DNA of 64,000 bases from Gonocerus acuteangulatus (GCA_946811695.1 OX328124.1:56798603-56862602); one strand, 5' to 3'; numbered from the stretch's first letter, positions 33,079 through 41,915 are shown. Notes: generated from the sequence alone by a model not told the origin. Translations and numbers: made by a program.

Positions 33079-33756
33079 CTAGTCTTTAAAATAGATAAAT
33101 TTCTCTAGTTTATGGATATACTTTCCATTGTTTAATTTATTATATGTATTTATCGATAGAAAACCATAATCATCCTCCCAACAATCATTACAAATTTTTT
33201 TAAAAATATCAAAGGATGAAAAATCACTTCCAGCAAAATCTTTATATATCATTTCAGTGTAATGAAGAGATTGTTTAAAAGAACAAATAAAATTAACATT
33301 ATTTCTAATAAACTTTCTATCAACTTTACTATAACATTGACTTAAATAAATACAAGAAATATTTTTATGTCTACCTCTAACAAAATATTCATTAATTTTT
33401 TCATGATTTTCAAATATAATATCATCAAAGATAACTAAACTATTCGGTTCACAAGTATCTACATTTTCCATTTCTTCAATATCATTATAAAAACACCCTA
33501 CATCCTCTCCTATTTTATTTCCAATATCACTAAACAACTCAATCATTTCTTGATAAATATCTTGATCTAAAGATTTACTACATACATATAATTTAGAATA
33601 ATCTAACCAATCTCCATAAATAAAATTTGTTAATAAAGTTGTTTTTCCAGAACCACTACTACCGATAATTATACATCTTAATGGTAATGGAAAAGGTTTA
33701 TTGTTAGTCTTATTTTTATCTTCGTGGTAAATTTTTATACGATACTTTTTTTCCAT
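33079..33756 (-). CDS. FtsK/HerA-type genome packaging ATPase
   Basis: A 225-residue P-loop ATPase: Walker A GSSGSGKTT (32-40), Walker B LVIFDD (107-112), and a downstream 'HKNISCIYLSQ' with the polar sensor Gln typical of A32-like packaging ATPases of Polintons and NCLDV. The conserved FIRNN....FK block follows. It would pump the genome into preformed capsids. Divergent from the penton gene with only 24 bp between start codons. Confidence 0.9.
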   Translation of the reverse strand: MEKKYRIKIYHEDKNKTNNKPFPLPLRCIIIGSSGSGKTTLLTNFIYGDWLDYSKLYVCSKSLDQDIYQEMIELFSDIGNKIGEDVGCFYNDIEEMENVDTCEPNSLVIFDDIIFENHEKINEYFVRGRHKNISCIYLSQCYSKVDRKFIRNNVNFICSFKQSLHYTEMIYKDFAGSDFSSFDIFKKICNDCWEDDYGFLSINTYNKLNNGKYIHKLEKFIYFKD

Positions 33757-33780
33757 TATAAATAGAGTAATTTATATAAG
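33757..33780. promoter_or_regulatory. 24-bp divergent ATPase/penton spacer
   Basis: Only 'tataaatagagtaatttatataag' separates the two start codons. Both strands offer a TATAAAT-like element, so this is probably a compact bidirectional promoter overlapping the 5' ends. Confidence 0.4.
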
Positions 33781-34482
33781 ATGAAATTGTTAAAAATAAC
33801 TGGTAAAACTTCTAAGTTGACTTTGAAATTAGCACATCCAATATTTCTAGACGAAAATATAAATTATAAAATAGGTCTTGTTGGTTTTTATTCGGATAAT
33901 AACATTCCTAACATACAAAAAGATTCATTCATTTCATTCGATATTAATAAATCAAGAAAACATATTAAAATTGAAAAAGGATTTTGGAGTTTAAAAGAAA
34001 TCGATAATCTAATAAAGAAAGAACTTGTAAACGAAAAGTTCTATATAAAAAGTAATAATGATGGAAAGGTAAAAATGTTTTCACCGTATCCATTTGATCT
34101 GGACGTAAATCTTAAAAACATTTTTGGTTTCGAAATACCAACTAAAAATGAAATTTCAACAGATTATGCAAGTAACACAGTACATGTTGGAAAATTCAGA
34201 CCTAAATTAAGACCTTTTGATGTTATCGAAATTCATTGTAATTTAGTCGAATCTAGTTTAGTGAGTCATTCTTCTAATGAACACATACATGAAGAAACTG
34301 ATTTAGTATATAGTTTTTTCCCGAATGTTCCTTTTGAATCAAAGATTTCATAAAAACCCTTAGAAATTGTTTATGTTCCAATTAGAAACGATATTCATAA
34401 AATTCAAAAAATAAATGTAACTATTAGGAATGAAAGACATGAATTATTAAATAATGAAAATGTTAATAATATTATATATTAA
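33781..34482 (+). pseudogene. Penton / minor capsid protein with internal stop
   Basis: The first 190 codons read like the single jelly-roll penton of Polintons: NYKIGLVGFYSDNNIPNI near the N-terminus, LKNIFGFEIP mid-protein, FDVIEIHCNLVESS, and ..FFPNVPF.SKI. A TAA at 34351-34353 interrupts the frame at a place where relatives continue. The same frame then stays open for 42 more codons with the expected KPLEIVYVPI...I..I block and stops at 34480-34482. The stop thus truncates the last beta strands. Either a nonsense mutation, or readthrough, or a sequence error. Penton would cap the capsid vertices. Confidence 0.8.
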
Positions 34483-34566
34483 GTCTGATTCATGACAAAT
34501 AAACTTAACGAAATGTTAAACTTAGTTAAATCTAGTTAAACCGTTCTGAACTTTTTAATATAATAA

Positions 34567-36030
34567 ATGGATCCAAAACAAACTATTAAGATAAGAGATA
34601 GATTAATTAAAAAATTTGAACATGCCAGAAAACGAAGAATACTTGAAGAAGATTTAAAAGGTAAAGAATATTTACCGATAACGAGCGCAATCAATAAACT
34701 TGATAATACTTTTAATGAAAAGATTTCTCAAGTCGACAAGAGTATAAAAAATGTGTTAGAACAAAATAAAACATTAATTACAGATCTTGTACCGTTTACA
34801 AGAAACATAGCAGATATGGAAATTCCACCTTCAGAAGAAGAAACATGTTTTGAACGAGAATTATACGATAAAGATACACCACTTGCAAAAAGTACACCTT
34901 TTTCAAAAGACAAAAAGAGAGTTACATTTGTTCCAATGGAAAAAGTTTCAGAAGACGAGTCGGATTTAAGTGAAGACAGTTTAAATGAATCAGATACTCC
35001 ATTGAATATTTCATCATCTGTTATCGGTCAAATAATTGGTCCTCTTGGAGCAACATATTTACCAAAACTAACTGATAAACATTATGGAATTACTTACGAT
35101 GAAAAAAAATTATTTTTTAAAATCGGAAAGAATAAAGTTAATATAGATGGAAATGATTTAATTATTGATGGAAAAAAATATATTGGAACAAAAGGATTAT
35201 GGGTTCTCTTAACACAAAATTATGAAAACTTATTTGATAATAAAGGTGAAAAATTATATTCACAAGAAGAATTTAATACCTATAAAGAAATTTTAATTAA
35301 TAGTGAGGTTTTATATAACAAAAATAACTCGTCAACAAATAGACCAAAAGCTCCACAATCAAAAAAATATAAAAATTTATTAAAACCTATATACGAAGAA
35401 TTAAAGACAATTCCGGTTACCGGAAGAGGAATAGTTAATTATAATGAACATTCTGTTATGTATATACAAAATTTGAATGAATTGATTTCAAGATTGAATT
35501 TAATATATGCTTCAGAATTGGCTGGAGATAATAATTTTCATAATGAAAAAGTCGGTATTATCAGATTTTTAACAAATCTTTTAGAAAAACATATTGATGA
35601 TCGAAAAGGAACTGAATATTTAATAAGATTAGTGAATGCTCTTCCACATAAAATAATTAAGGATGAAACTATAGGATCTGGATTGTTTAATAAAATATTA
35701 AGTGGATTACCATTCGAATTACATTATCCGGGTTATAACTATTTAGGTCCAGGTACTAAATTAAATGAAAGATTGGAAAGAGGTGATAAACCAATTAATA
35801 AATTAGATGAAGCTGCAAAAGAACATGATATATCTTATAGAGATCATAAAGAAGTATCAGATAGACATATCGCAGACAAAATTTTAGAAAATAAAGCATG
35901 GGAAAGAGTTATTTCGAGTGATGCTGATATAGGAGAAAGAACTGCGGCATATTTGACAACGAATGCAATGAAAATTAAAAGACATTTAGGAATGGGTTTG
36001 ATACATTCAGAATTTGATATATTTCAGTAG
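34567..36030 (+). CDS. Coiled-coil protein with C-terminal parvovirus-type PLA2 domain
   Basis: A 487-residue protein. Residues 1-80 form a basic helical/coiled region, followed by an acidic low-complexity stretch (about 90-148). Then come a GLWVLLTQNYENLFD segment (about 215-230), typical of Polinton proteins of this type, and a C-terminal phospholipase A2-like domain: calcium loop YNYLGPGTKL (390-399) and catalytic H420-D421 in KEHDISY. In parvoviruses such a domain opens endosomal membranes; here a virion membrane-penetration role is inferred. The start is in the AATAAATGG context. No lesion seen. Confidence 0.85.
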   Translation: MDPKQTIKIRDRLIKKFEHARKRRILEEDLKGKEYLPITSAINKLDNTFNEKISQVDKSIKNVLEQNKTLITDLVPFTRNIADMEIPPSEEETCFERELYDKDTPLAKSTPFSKDKKRVTFVPMEKVSEDESDLSEDSLNESDTPLNISSSVIGQIIGPLGATYLPKLTDKHYGITYDEKKLFFKIGKNKVNIDGNDLIIDGKKYIGTKGLWVLLTQNYENLFDNKGEKLYSQEEFNTYKEILINSEVLYNKNNSSTNRPKAPQSKKYKNLLKPIYEELKTIPVTGRGIVNYNEHSVMYIQNLNELISRLNLIYASELAGDNNFHNEKVGIIRFLTNLLEKHIDDRKGTEYLIRLVNALPHKIIKDETIGSGLFNKILSGLPFELHYPGYNYLGPGTKLNERLERGDKPINKLDEAAKEHDISYRDHKEVSDRHIADKILENKAWERVISSDADIGERTAAYLTTNAMKIKRHLGMGLIHSEFDIFQ

Positions 36031-36091
36031 ATTTCTCATTACCTCTTAACGTGACCGATTCTGTCACCTTTAACTTTTTTAAAACTATAAA

Positions 36092-36235
36092 ATGAAGAAG
36101 GTAAGATTTAATGATCTTGTAACTATTTATGAAATACCTTATGAATGTAGAATTAATTTTAATTTAATCAATAATCAGAGGTTTAAAATGAGAATATTTG
36201 AGTTTGAAAAGATATTTAACAAAATATTTCGATGA
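36092..36235 (+). CDS. Tiny PPP1R15/GADD34-like protein
   Basis: A 47-residue frame: MKKVRFNDLVTIYEIPYEC..., then QRFKMRIFEFEKIF. The KVRF..xVTIY.IPYE start and a following R-F-x-x-R-I motif are the two blocks of the PPP1R15/GADD34 C-terminal domain, which docks PP1 (RVxF-type motif) and is copied by several DNA viruses to reverse eIF2alpha phosphorylation. The expected W between the blocks is missing. It is too short for independent proof; supported by placement between two real genes and by a start preceded by ATAAAATG. Function inferred. Confidence 0.45.
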   Translation: MKKVRFNDLVTIYEIPYECRINFNLINNQRFKMRIFEFEKIFNKIFR

Positions 36236-36270
36236 TAAATTTTATATTGATAAAAATTATTTCTAAATAA

Positions 36271-36984
36271 ATGGAAGACCTGAAAAATAAGACAGTTGAA
36301 GATTTAAAAAAAATCTGTAAAGAAAAGAATTATCGAGGTTTTTCTAAATTGAGAAAACAAGCATTAATCGATTTAATATTAGAAAAATCTAAAAGTAAGG
36401 AAAAATTAAGTAATAAAAATATAGGTGAATTAAGACGTTTGGGAAGTCAGTATAAAATAAAAAATTATTATAACATGAAGAAATCTGTTTTAATTAAGTT
36501 ATTAGAAGAAAAAGAATCTATGGAAGAATTTAAATTACCTCCACATTACGAAGACGAATTTGAATTAACTTCAGTTTATGGAGACGATTTAAAAAATTCG
36601 GATACAGAAGGAAACTTTATAGATGAAAATTTGGATCATGGAGAAATGGAAATGTGTAGTATATGTGGAAGGTATAGTGTATTAAATAATAATTGTTATA
36701 ATTGTGTAACAGACATTAAAATAGGTAAATATAATCGTAAATCGTATAGAATAAATAGATTTCGTAAAAAATTGAATAATTTAATAGAAAATGTTAATGA
36801 TAAGGTTGAAATTGAAAAAATATTTGAAACTTTTATTAATAATTATAGAGGTAAATATATACCTTATAAATATTTAGTAAAAAAGATTGCAGATTATTTA
36901 AAAGTAGGAAATAATATTGAAATTAAGGAAACTAAGAGAATGGTGAAAATATGGAATAACTTTGAATATAAATTAATCTATTAG
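36271..36984 (+). CDS. SAP-repeat zinc protein
   Basis: A 237-residue protein with two SAP-like helix-extended-helix motifs (about 8-38, VEDLKKICKEKNYRGFSKLR; about 49-75, IGELRRLGSQYKIKNYYN), an acidic linker, and a zinc module CX2CX9CX2C (CSICGRYSVLNNNCYNC). The C-terminal domain has Y+..RF++.L..LI... and YIPYKYLVKKIADYL. The zinc module and C-terminus are paralogous to the next gene. SAP motifs bind AT-rich DNA, so a role in element replication or transcription is plausible. A distant resemblance to poxvirus VLTF3-type late factors is possible but weak. Confidence 0.65.
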   Translation: MEDLKNKTVEDLKKICKEKNYRGFSKLRKQALIDLILEKSKSKEKLSNKNIGELRRLGSQYKIKNYYNMKKSVLIKLLEEKESMEEFKLPPHYEDEFELTSVYGDDLKNSDTEGNFIDENLDHGEMEMCSICGRYSVLNNNCYNCVTDIKIGKYNRKSYRINRFRKKLNNLIENVNDKVEIEKIFETFINNYRGKYIPYKYLVKKIADYLKVGNNIEIKETKRMVKIWNNFEYKLIY

Positions 36985-37017
36985 AGAGTATATTTTAAAA
37001 CAAATGATGATGTAAAA

Positions 37018-37054
37018 TTTTGTAAGATCTAAAAAAGTTCGTTCCTAATAAATG
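37018..37054 (+). promoter_or_regulatory. Shared upstream box, variant, before the zinc paralogue
   Basis: TTTTGTAAGATCTAAAAAAGTTC then GTTCCTAATAAATGG. It aligns without gaps to the PolB box except for substitutions. Confidence 0.55.
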
Positions 37055-37468
37055 GAGGAATTAGAACCTTTCGAATTTTGTCAGATCTGTTGTAAACAAG
37101 CGGTATTAGATAATCGTTGTTATAGTTGTTATCCACCAACAAGAAATCCTCATAATAATTTTAAATATAGACAGAGATATTTTCATGAACATTTATTACA
37201 ATTAATAGATGAACCCGAAGATAGAATTAAAATTGAAGAAGTGTTTGAAGTTTTTAATGAAAATTATAAACGAAAAGCCCTACCATATAAATTTTTTATC
37301 GCAAAAATTGCAGATCTATTAGAAATTAAACATAATGTTCGAATAAGAAAATTTAAGAGAAATGAAGAATTGTGGAATGAATTTTTAGAGATGAAACCAT
37401 TTGAGATAATTGAAAAGAAAAACCAATTTAGAGGATATATTTTGAATCAGTTTAAAAAAATGTATTAA
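37052..37468 (+). CDS. Zinc protein, paralogue of the SAP-zinc protein
   Basis: 138 residues: the same CX2CX9CX2C module (CQICCKQAVLDNRCYSC) near the N-terminus, then YRQRYFHEHLLQLIDE..., KIEEVFEVFNENYK and LPYKFFIAKIADLLEI. It aligns over its length with the C-terminal half of the preceding gene (36271-36984), so the two arose by duplication; this copy lacks SAP motifs. Nucleic-acid role inferred. Start set by the AATAAATGG context. Confidence 0.65.
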   Translation: MEELEPFEFCQICCKQAVLDNRCYSCYPPTRNPHNNFKYRQRYFHEHLLQLIDEPEDRIKIEEVFEVFNENYKRKALPYKFFIAKIADLLEIKHNVRIRKFKRNEELWNEFLEMKPFEIIEKKNQFRGYILNQFKKMY

Positions 37469-37485
37469 TTTCTAGGATGGAAAAA

Positions 37486-37520
37486 TTTGCAGGATTTAAA
37501 AAGTTCATTTCTAATAAATG
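37486..37520 (+). promoter_or_regulatory. Shared upstream box of PolB
   Basis: TTTGCAGGATTTAAAAAGTTC then ATTTCTAATAAATG. Nearly identical to the box at 31143-31179 although the downstream genes are unrelated. This argues for a regulatory element rather than shared coding ancestry. Confidence 0.65.
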
Positions 37521-40500
37521 GAGAACCAACTGAGAAGTCAAACTCTCAAAAACCTTCGAGATTACTGTAAATCTCACAATATTAAAGGATATTTTAAATA
37601 TAATAAGAAAGATGATCTTATAAATCATATTATTGATGAAATAGAGAAAAAGAAATTTATAAATGAATTCAATTTTGATTCTAGTTTGTTTTCTAGACCA
37701 AAACCTGATAAAAACTTTGAATTATGGACGATGAAACAATTACAAGATTATTGTAGATCACGTAATATTAAAGGATTTTCAAAATTAAAGAATAAATCTG
37801 ATCTTATTAAGTTGATCACTAATGATGAAAAAAGAAAGAAAAACCGAAAGAGATTAATAAATGAATCCATTAAAAAATCGATAAATCAATCCAAAAAAAC
37901 ATCAATAAATGAATTCAATTTCCATCCAAGTTTATTTTCAAAACCTAAACCTCCTAGGGAAAAACAAATCAAATGTGATGATTGTAATAAATATTATAAA
38001 AAATCATATAAAGAGAAACATATTGAATCTTTAGCACACAAGAAAGTAAACATTAATGATGAACAAGAAATTCAGGAAATTGAAACAGCTTATGAATCAA
38101 GATTAAAAACCTATATAGTTAGGAATATGGAAGGAATTTTTCATCCAAGAGAATTCTTGGAAGATAAAAGAAATATAATAATCGATAAGATAACTGAAAA
38201 TGTAAAAAATATGGATTTGAAAGTTAATCTTAAATTTTTCCTTACCTTTAAAAAAAGGGGGGAAGTAAAATGGTTTGGTGGAGCACACTATTTTCTGGAA
38301 GAATTTTCATTTAAAACTAAAAATGAAATCATATTACAATCTTCAGATCTAAATACATTTTATGATAGTGCTATTGAGAAATTGATAAAAGAAATGGATG
38401 ATTTTGAAAGAAATGGTTCAGGATGGGAGTTTGTAAGTATTGATTATTTAGAACTTCGAATCAATAAATATAATCCATTGAGAGGTTCTTCATATATCGA
38501 TTTACCAGAAAAAATAAAATCTAAAAAAGCAATTATTAATGTAAAAAATAATGATAATAAATGTTTTATGTGGTCAGTTCTATCAGCATTACATCCAGTA
38601 GACAAGGATCCTCAAAGAGTTACAAAATATGAAATGTATAAAGATGAATTAAATTTTGATGGAATCAACTTCCCAGTTTCCTTTAAAGATATTAGTAAAT
38701 TTGAAAAACAAAACGATATATCTATAAATGTATATGGGTATGAAGAATCTGTTCATCCTTTAAGAATTACAAAACATAAATTAGATAAACATGTAAATTT
38801 ATTTTATATTAAAGATAATGAAAATGATCATTACTGTTGGATTAAAGATCTTTCTCGATTGATCAAAACACAACTAACAAATATGAAAGTAAAAATTTAT
38901 CCATGTGAAAGATGTTTAAGATATTACTATTCAGCTGAAAAATTAGAAAATCATGAACTTGATTGTAAAACTAAAACGGCGGTAAAAATTGAAATGCCGA
39001 AAAAAGGTGAATATTTAAATTTCAAAAATTATAACAGATCGTTAAGAGTTCCTTTCGTAATATATGCAGATTTTGAATGTTTAACTAAAAAAATTGATAA
39101 TTGTCAACCTGATTCATCAGGTTCTTATACTATGAAATATCAAAAACATGAACCAAATAGTTTTTGTTATTATATAAAATATCAAAATTATGATTACAAA
39201 CAACCTGTAGTATATAGAGGATCTGATTGCACTGATAAATTTGTAGAAATGATTCATGAGGAAGTTAAAAATATTCAAAAGATTTATGAAGAAATTAAAC
39301 CGTTGGAGATGACTTTTGAAGAAGAAAAACATTTTCAGGAAACTGATATTTGTCATATATGTGAAAAGGATATAATAACATGGAATAATTATAAGAAATA
39401 TGGGGAAAAACCTATTGGGATATTAGGAAAAAAGGTAAGAGATCATGATCATTTAACTGGAAAATATCGAGGTCCAGCTCATGAAATTTGTAATTTGAAT
39501 TATAAAAATCCTTCCTTTGTTCCAGTATTCATTCATAATTTATCTGGATATGATGCACATCTATTTGTTAAAGCGATGGGGAAATTTAAAGAAAATATTG
39601 AGGTAATTCCAAATACTGAAGAAAAATATATTTCATTCACACAGAAAGTTGATAAATTAGAAATTAGATTTGTTGATTCATTCAGATTTATGGCTTCGAG
39701 TTTAGATTCATTATCTACGAACTTAAGAAAAATTCCTGAAGAAATGAAAGGTAAAAAGTTAGAAAAATATAAATTCTTGAAATCTATGTTTAGAGAAACC
39801 AGTAAATATTATAAAGATGAAAAATTAGATTTGATTACGAGAAAAGGTGTGTATCCTTATGATTACATGGATTCAGAAGAAAAATTTGAAGAGTCAAAAT
39901 TACCTTCAATCGAAGAATTTTATAGTAAATTGAATGATTGTGATATTTCTGAAAACGATTATAAACATGCAAAAAAGGTATGGAAAACATTTGAAATTAG
40001 AAATTTAGGAGAGTATTCAGATTTATATGTTAAATCAGATGTTTTAATATTGTCTGATATATTTGAAAATTTTAGAGATGTCTGTTTAAAAACTTATAAA
40101 CTTGATCCAGCTTGGTATTTTACAGCTCCAGGATTATCTTGGGATGCAATGTTAAAAACTACAGAAATCGAGTTGGAATTATTAAATGATTATGATATGA
40201 TTTTGATGTTGGAAAAAGGAACTCGTGGTGGAATATCTCAATGTTGTAATAGATATTCTAAAGCAAATAATAAATATATGAAAAAATATGATAAAAATCT
40301 TCCATCTAGTTATTTAATGTATTTAGATGCAAATAATTTATATGGTTGGGCGATGAGTCAATATTTACCTTATGGAGGATTTAAATGGATAAAACCAGAA
40401 GAAATGGAAAATTTAGATGATGATTCAGAGAAAGGTTATATACTAGAAGTTGATCTTGAATATCCAAAAGAGTTACATGATGATCATTCTGATTTACCTC

Positions 40501-41516
40501 TAGCTCCAGAAAATGGAATACCAGGTAATTCAAAACATGTAAAATTATTAACGACATTATTTGATAAAGAAAAATATGTGATTCATTACAGAAATTTAAA
40601 ACAATGTTTGGATATGGGATTAAAGCTAAAAAAAGTTCATAGGGTATTAGAATTTAAACAATCGAATTGGTTACAAAAATATATTGATCTCAATACGAAA
40701 ATGAGAACTAGAGCTGTAAATGATTTTGAAAAAGATTTCTATAAACTAATGAATAATTCAGTGTTTGGAAAAACTATGGAAAATATAAGAAAACGAATTG
40801 ATGTGAAATTGTGTAATAATTATGGGAAAGTTGAGAAATTAATATCAAAACCAAATTTTAAAGGAAGAACAATATTTGATGAAAATCTATCAGCAATTCA
40901 TATGAACAAAACAAAAGTTAAATTTAATAAACCGATTTATGTAGGAATGAGTATTCTAGATTTATCGAAACATTTAATGTATGATTTTCATTACAATACT
41001 ATGAAACGGAAATATGGAAATGATCTTAAATTAATGTACATGGACACAGACAGTCTTATATATAATATTAAAACAGACGATTTTTATGAAGACATGAAAA
41101 AAATGATTGATCTGTTCGATACTTCAGATTTTCCTGTTGATAACAGATTCAATATACCTAGAGTAAATAAGAAAGTATTAGGTAAAATGAAAGATGAAAA
41201 TAATGGAGTTATTATGACAGAATTTATTGGATTAAGATCTAAAATGTATTCTCATAAAAATGAGATATCTATTTGTAAGAAATCAAAAGGTGTAAAGAAA
41301 TCCGTTGTAAATAAGAATATATCATTTGAAGATTATAAAGATTGTTTATTCAATAAAAGAGTTCATTATAGAACAATGAATCAAATCAGGAGTTATAAAC
41401 ATGAGATATATTCAATTCAAGTTAATAAAAAAGCTTTATCACCAGATGATGATAAACGTTATATTTTAGAAGATGGAATCCATACTAGAGCATTAGGACA
41501 TTATAAAAATATTTAA
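37518..41516 (+). CDS. Protein-primed family B DNA polymerase (Polinton PolB)
   Basis: A 1332-residue protein that copies the linear element from a terminal protein primer. It starts with two SAP-like motifs (about 8-37 and 69-98), separated by a repeated FNF..SLFS+PKP phrase, then a C2H2 finger (C153, C156, H168, H174). A conserved N-terminal Polinton region (NDNKCFMWSVLSALHP) follows. Exonuclease motifs: D518-F-E (YADFECL) and HNLSGYDAH (673-681). Between them is an endonuclease VII-like zinc insert (C612, C615, VRDHDHLTGKYRGPAH). Palm motif A is at 937-944 (DANNLYGW), KLMNNSVFGK follows, and motif C is YMDTDS (1174-1179). All catalytic motifs are intact and the frame is unbroken. Slightly long because of the SAP/zinc N-terminus. 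Confidence 0.96.
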   Translation: MENQLRSQTLKNLRDYCKSHNIKGYFKYNKKDDLINHIIDEIEKKKFINEFNFDSSLFSRPKPDKNFELWTMKQLQDYCRSRNIKGFSKLKNKSDLIKLITNDEKRKKNRKRLINESIKKSINQSKKTSINEFNFHPSLFSKPKPPREKQIKCDDCNKYYKKSYKEKHIESLAHKKVNINDEQEIQEIETAYESRLKTYIVRNMEGIFHPREFLEDKRNIIIDKITENVKNMDLKVNLKFFLTFKKRGEVKWFGGAHYFLEEFSFKTKNEIILQSSDLNTFYDSAIEKLIKEMDDFERNGSGWEFVSIDYLELRINKYNPLRGSSYIDLPEKIKSKKAIINVKNNDNKCFMWSVLSALHPVDKDPQRVTKYEMYKDELNFDGINFPVSFKDISKFEKQNDISINVYGYEESVHPLRITKHKLDKHVNLFYIKDNENDHYCWIKDLSRLIKTQLTNMKVKIYPCERCLRYYYSAEKLENHELDCKTKTAVKIEMPKKGEYLNFKNYNRSLRVPFVIYADFECLTKKIDNCQPDSSGSYTMKYQKHEPNSFCYYIKYQNYDYKQPVVYRGSDCTDKFVEMIHEEVKNIQKIYEEIKPLEMTFEEEKHFQETDICHICEKDIITWNNYKKYGEKPIGILGKKVRDHDHLTGKYRGPAHEICNLNYKNPSFVPVFIHNLSGYDAHLFVKAMGKFKENIEVIPNTEEKYISFTQKVDKLEIRFVDSFRFMASSLDSLSTNLRKIPEEMKGKKLEKYKFLKSMFRETSKYYKDEKLDLITRKGVYPYDYMDSEEKFEESKLPSIEEFYSKLNDCDISENDYKHAKKVWKTFEIRNLGEYSDLYVKSDVLILSDIFENFRDVCLKTYKLDPAWYFTAPGLSWDAMLKTTEIELELLNDYDMILMLEKGTRGGISQCCNRYSKANNKYMKKYDKNLPSSYLMYLDANNLYGWAMSQYLPYGGFKWIKPEEMENLDDDSEKGYILEVDLEYPKELHDDHSDLPLAPENGIPGNSKHVKLLTTLFDKEKYVIHYRNLKQCLDMGLKLKKVHRVLEFKQSNWLQKYIDLNTKMRTRAVNDFEKDFYKLMNNSVFGKTMENIRKRIDVKLCNNYGKVEKLISKPNFKGRTIFDENLSAIHMNKTKVKFNKPIYVGMSILDLSKHLMYDFHYNTMKRKYGNDLKLMYMDTDSLIYNIKTDDFYEDMKKMIDLFDTSDFPVDNRFNIPRVNKKVLGKMKDENNGVIMTEFIGLRSKMYSHKNEISICKKSKGVKKSVVNKNISFEDYKDCLFNKRVHYRTMNQIRSYKHEIYSIQVNKKALSPDDDKRYILEDGIHTRALGHYKNI

Positions 41517-41536
41517 ATAAATTTTATTCGTAATAA

Positions 41537-41908
41537 ATGGAAGTATTAAAAAAGATCCAACGAGTTGGTCAATGTCAAAATACTCCAATAAAGAAACTAA
41601 CAGAATTGGAATGTGGTCAATCTTATTCAATTAAAGAATTTAAAGAAATTATTACAAAATTTGGAAAACGTATAGTTGTTACGTTAAAAGATAAGGAAGA
41701 TAAATTTCAAGTTTATCTACCAGATAGATTTAATGACAAATTAAATAAAAAAGATATTCAACAATTAAATTCACAAAAACTATTATTCGTTTATGACGGT
41801 TTAAAAGAATTAAATGATGGGAAGAAAATTCATATTATTGACTTCCGAGAAAATAAAAATGAAAATAGATCTAAATCTAAGAAATCTGAAAGTGATATTG
41901 ATGATTAA
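41537..41908 (+). CDS. Small OB-like nucleic-acid-binding protein
   Basis: A 123-residue protein ending 8 bp before the right TIR. The pattern 'I.+LTEL..GQSYSI..F+.I.TKFG+.IVVTLKD....FQVYLPDRF...L...DI..LN..KL.FVYDG' is common to small Polinton proteins next to PolB; the beta-rich layout suggests an OB fold and ssDNA binding. The C-terminus is charged and disordered (RSKSKKSESDIDD), as in many ssDNA-binding proteins. It follows PolB by 20 bp, with AATAAATGG at the start. Function inferred. Confidence 0.6.
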   Translation: MEVLKKIQRVGQCQNTPIKKLTELECGQSYSIKEFKEIITKFGKRIVVTLKDKEDKFQVYLPDRFNDKLNKKDIQQLNSQKLLFVYDGLKELNDGKKIHIIDFRENKNENRSKSKKSESDIDD

Positions 41909-41915
41909 ACGTGTA

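Noticed and set aside
36271..37468. Firm assignment as VLTF3-like late transcription factors
   Set aside because: Only a vague pattern resemblance; kept as a test to run rather than a call.
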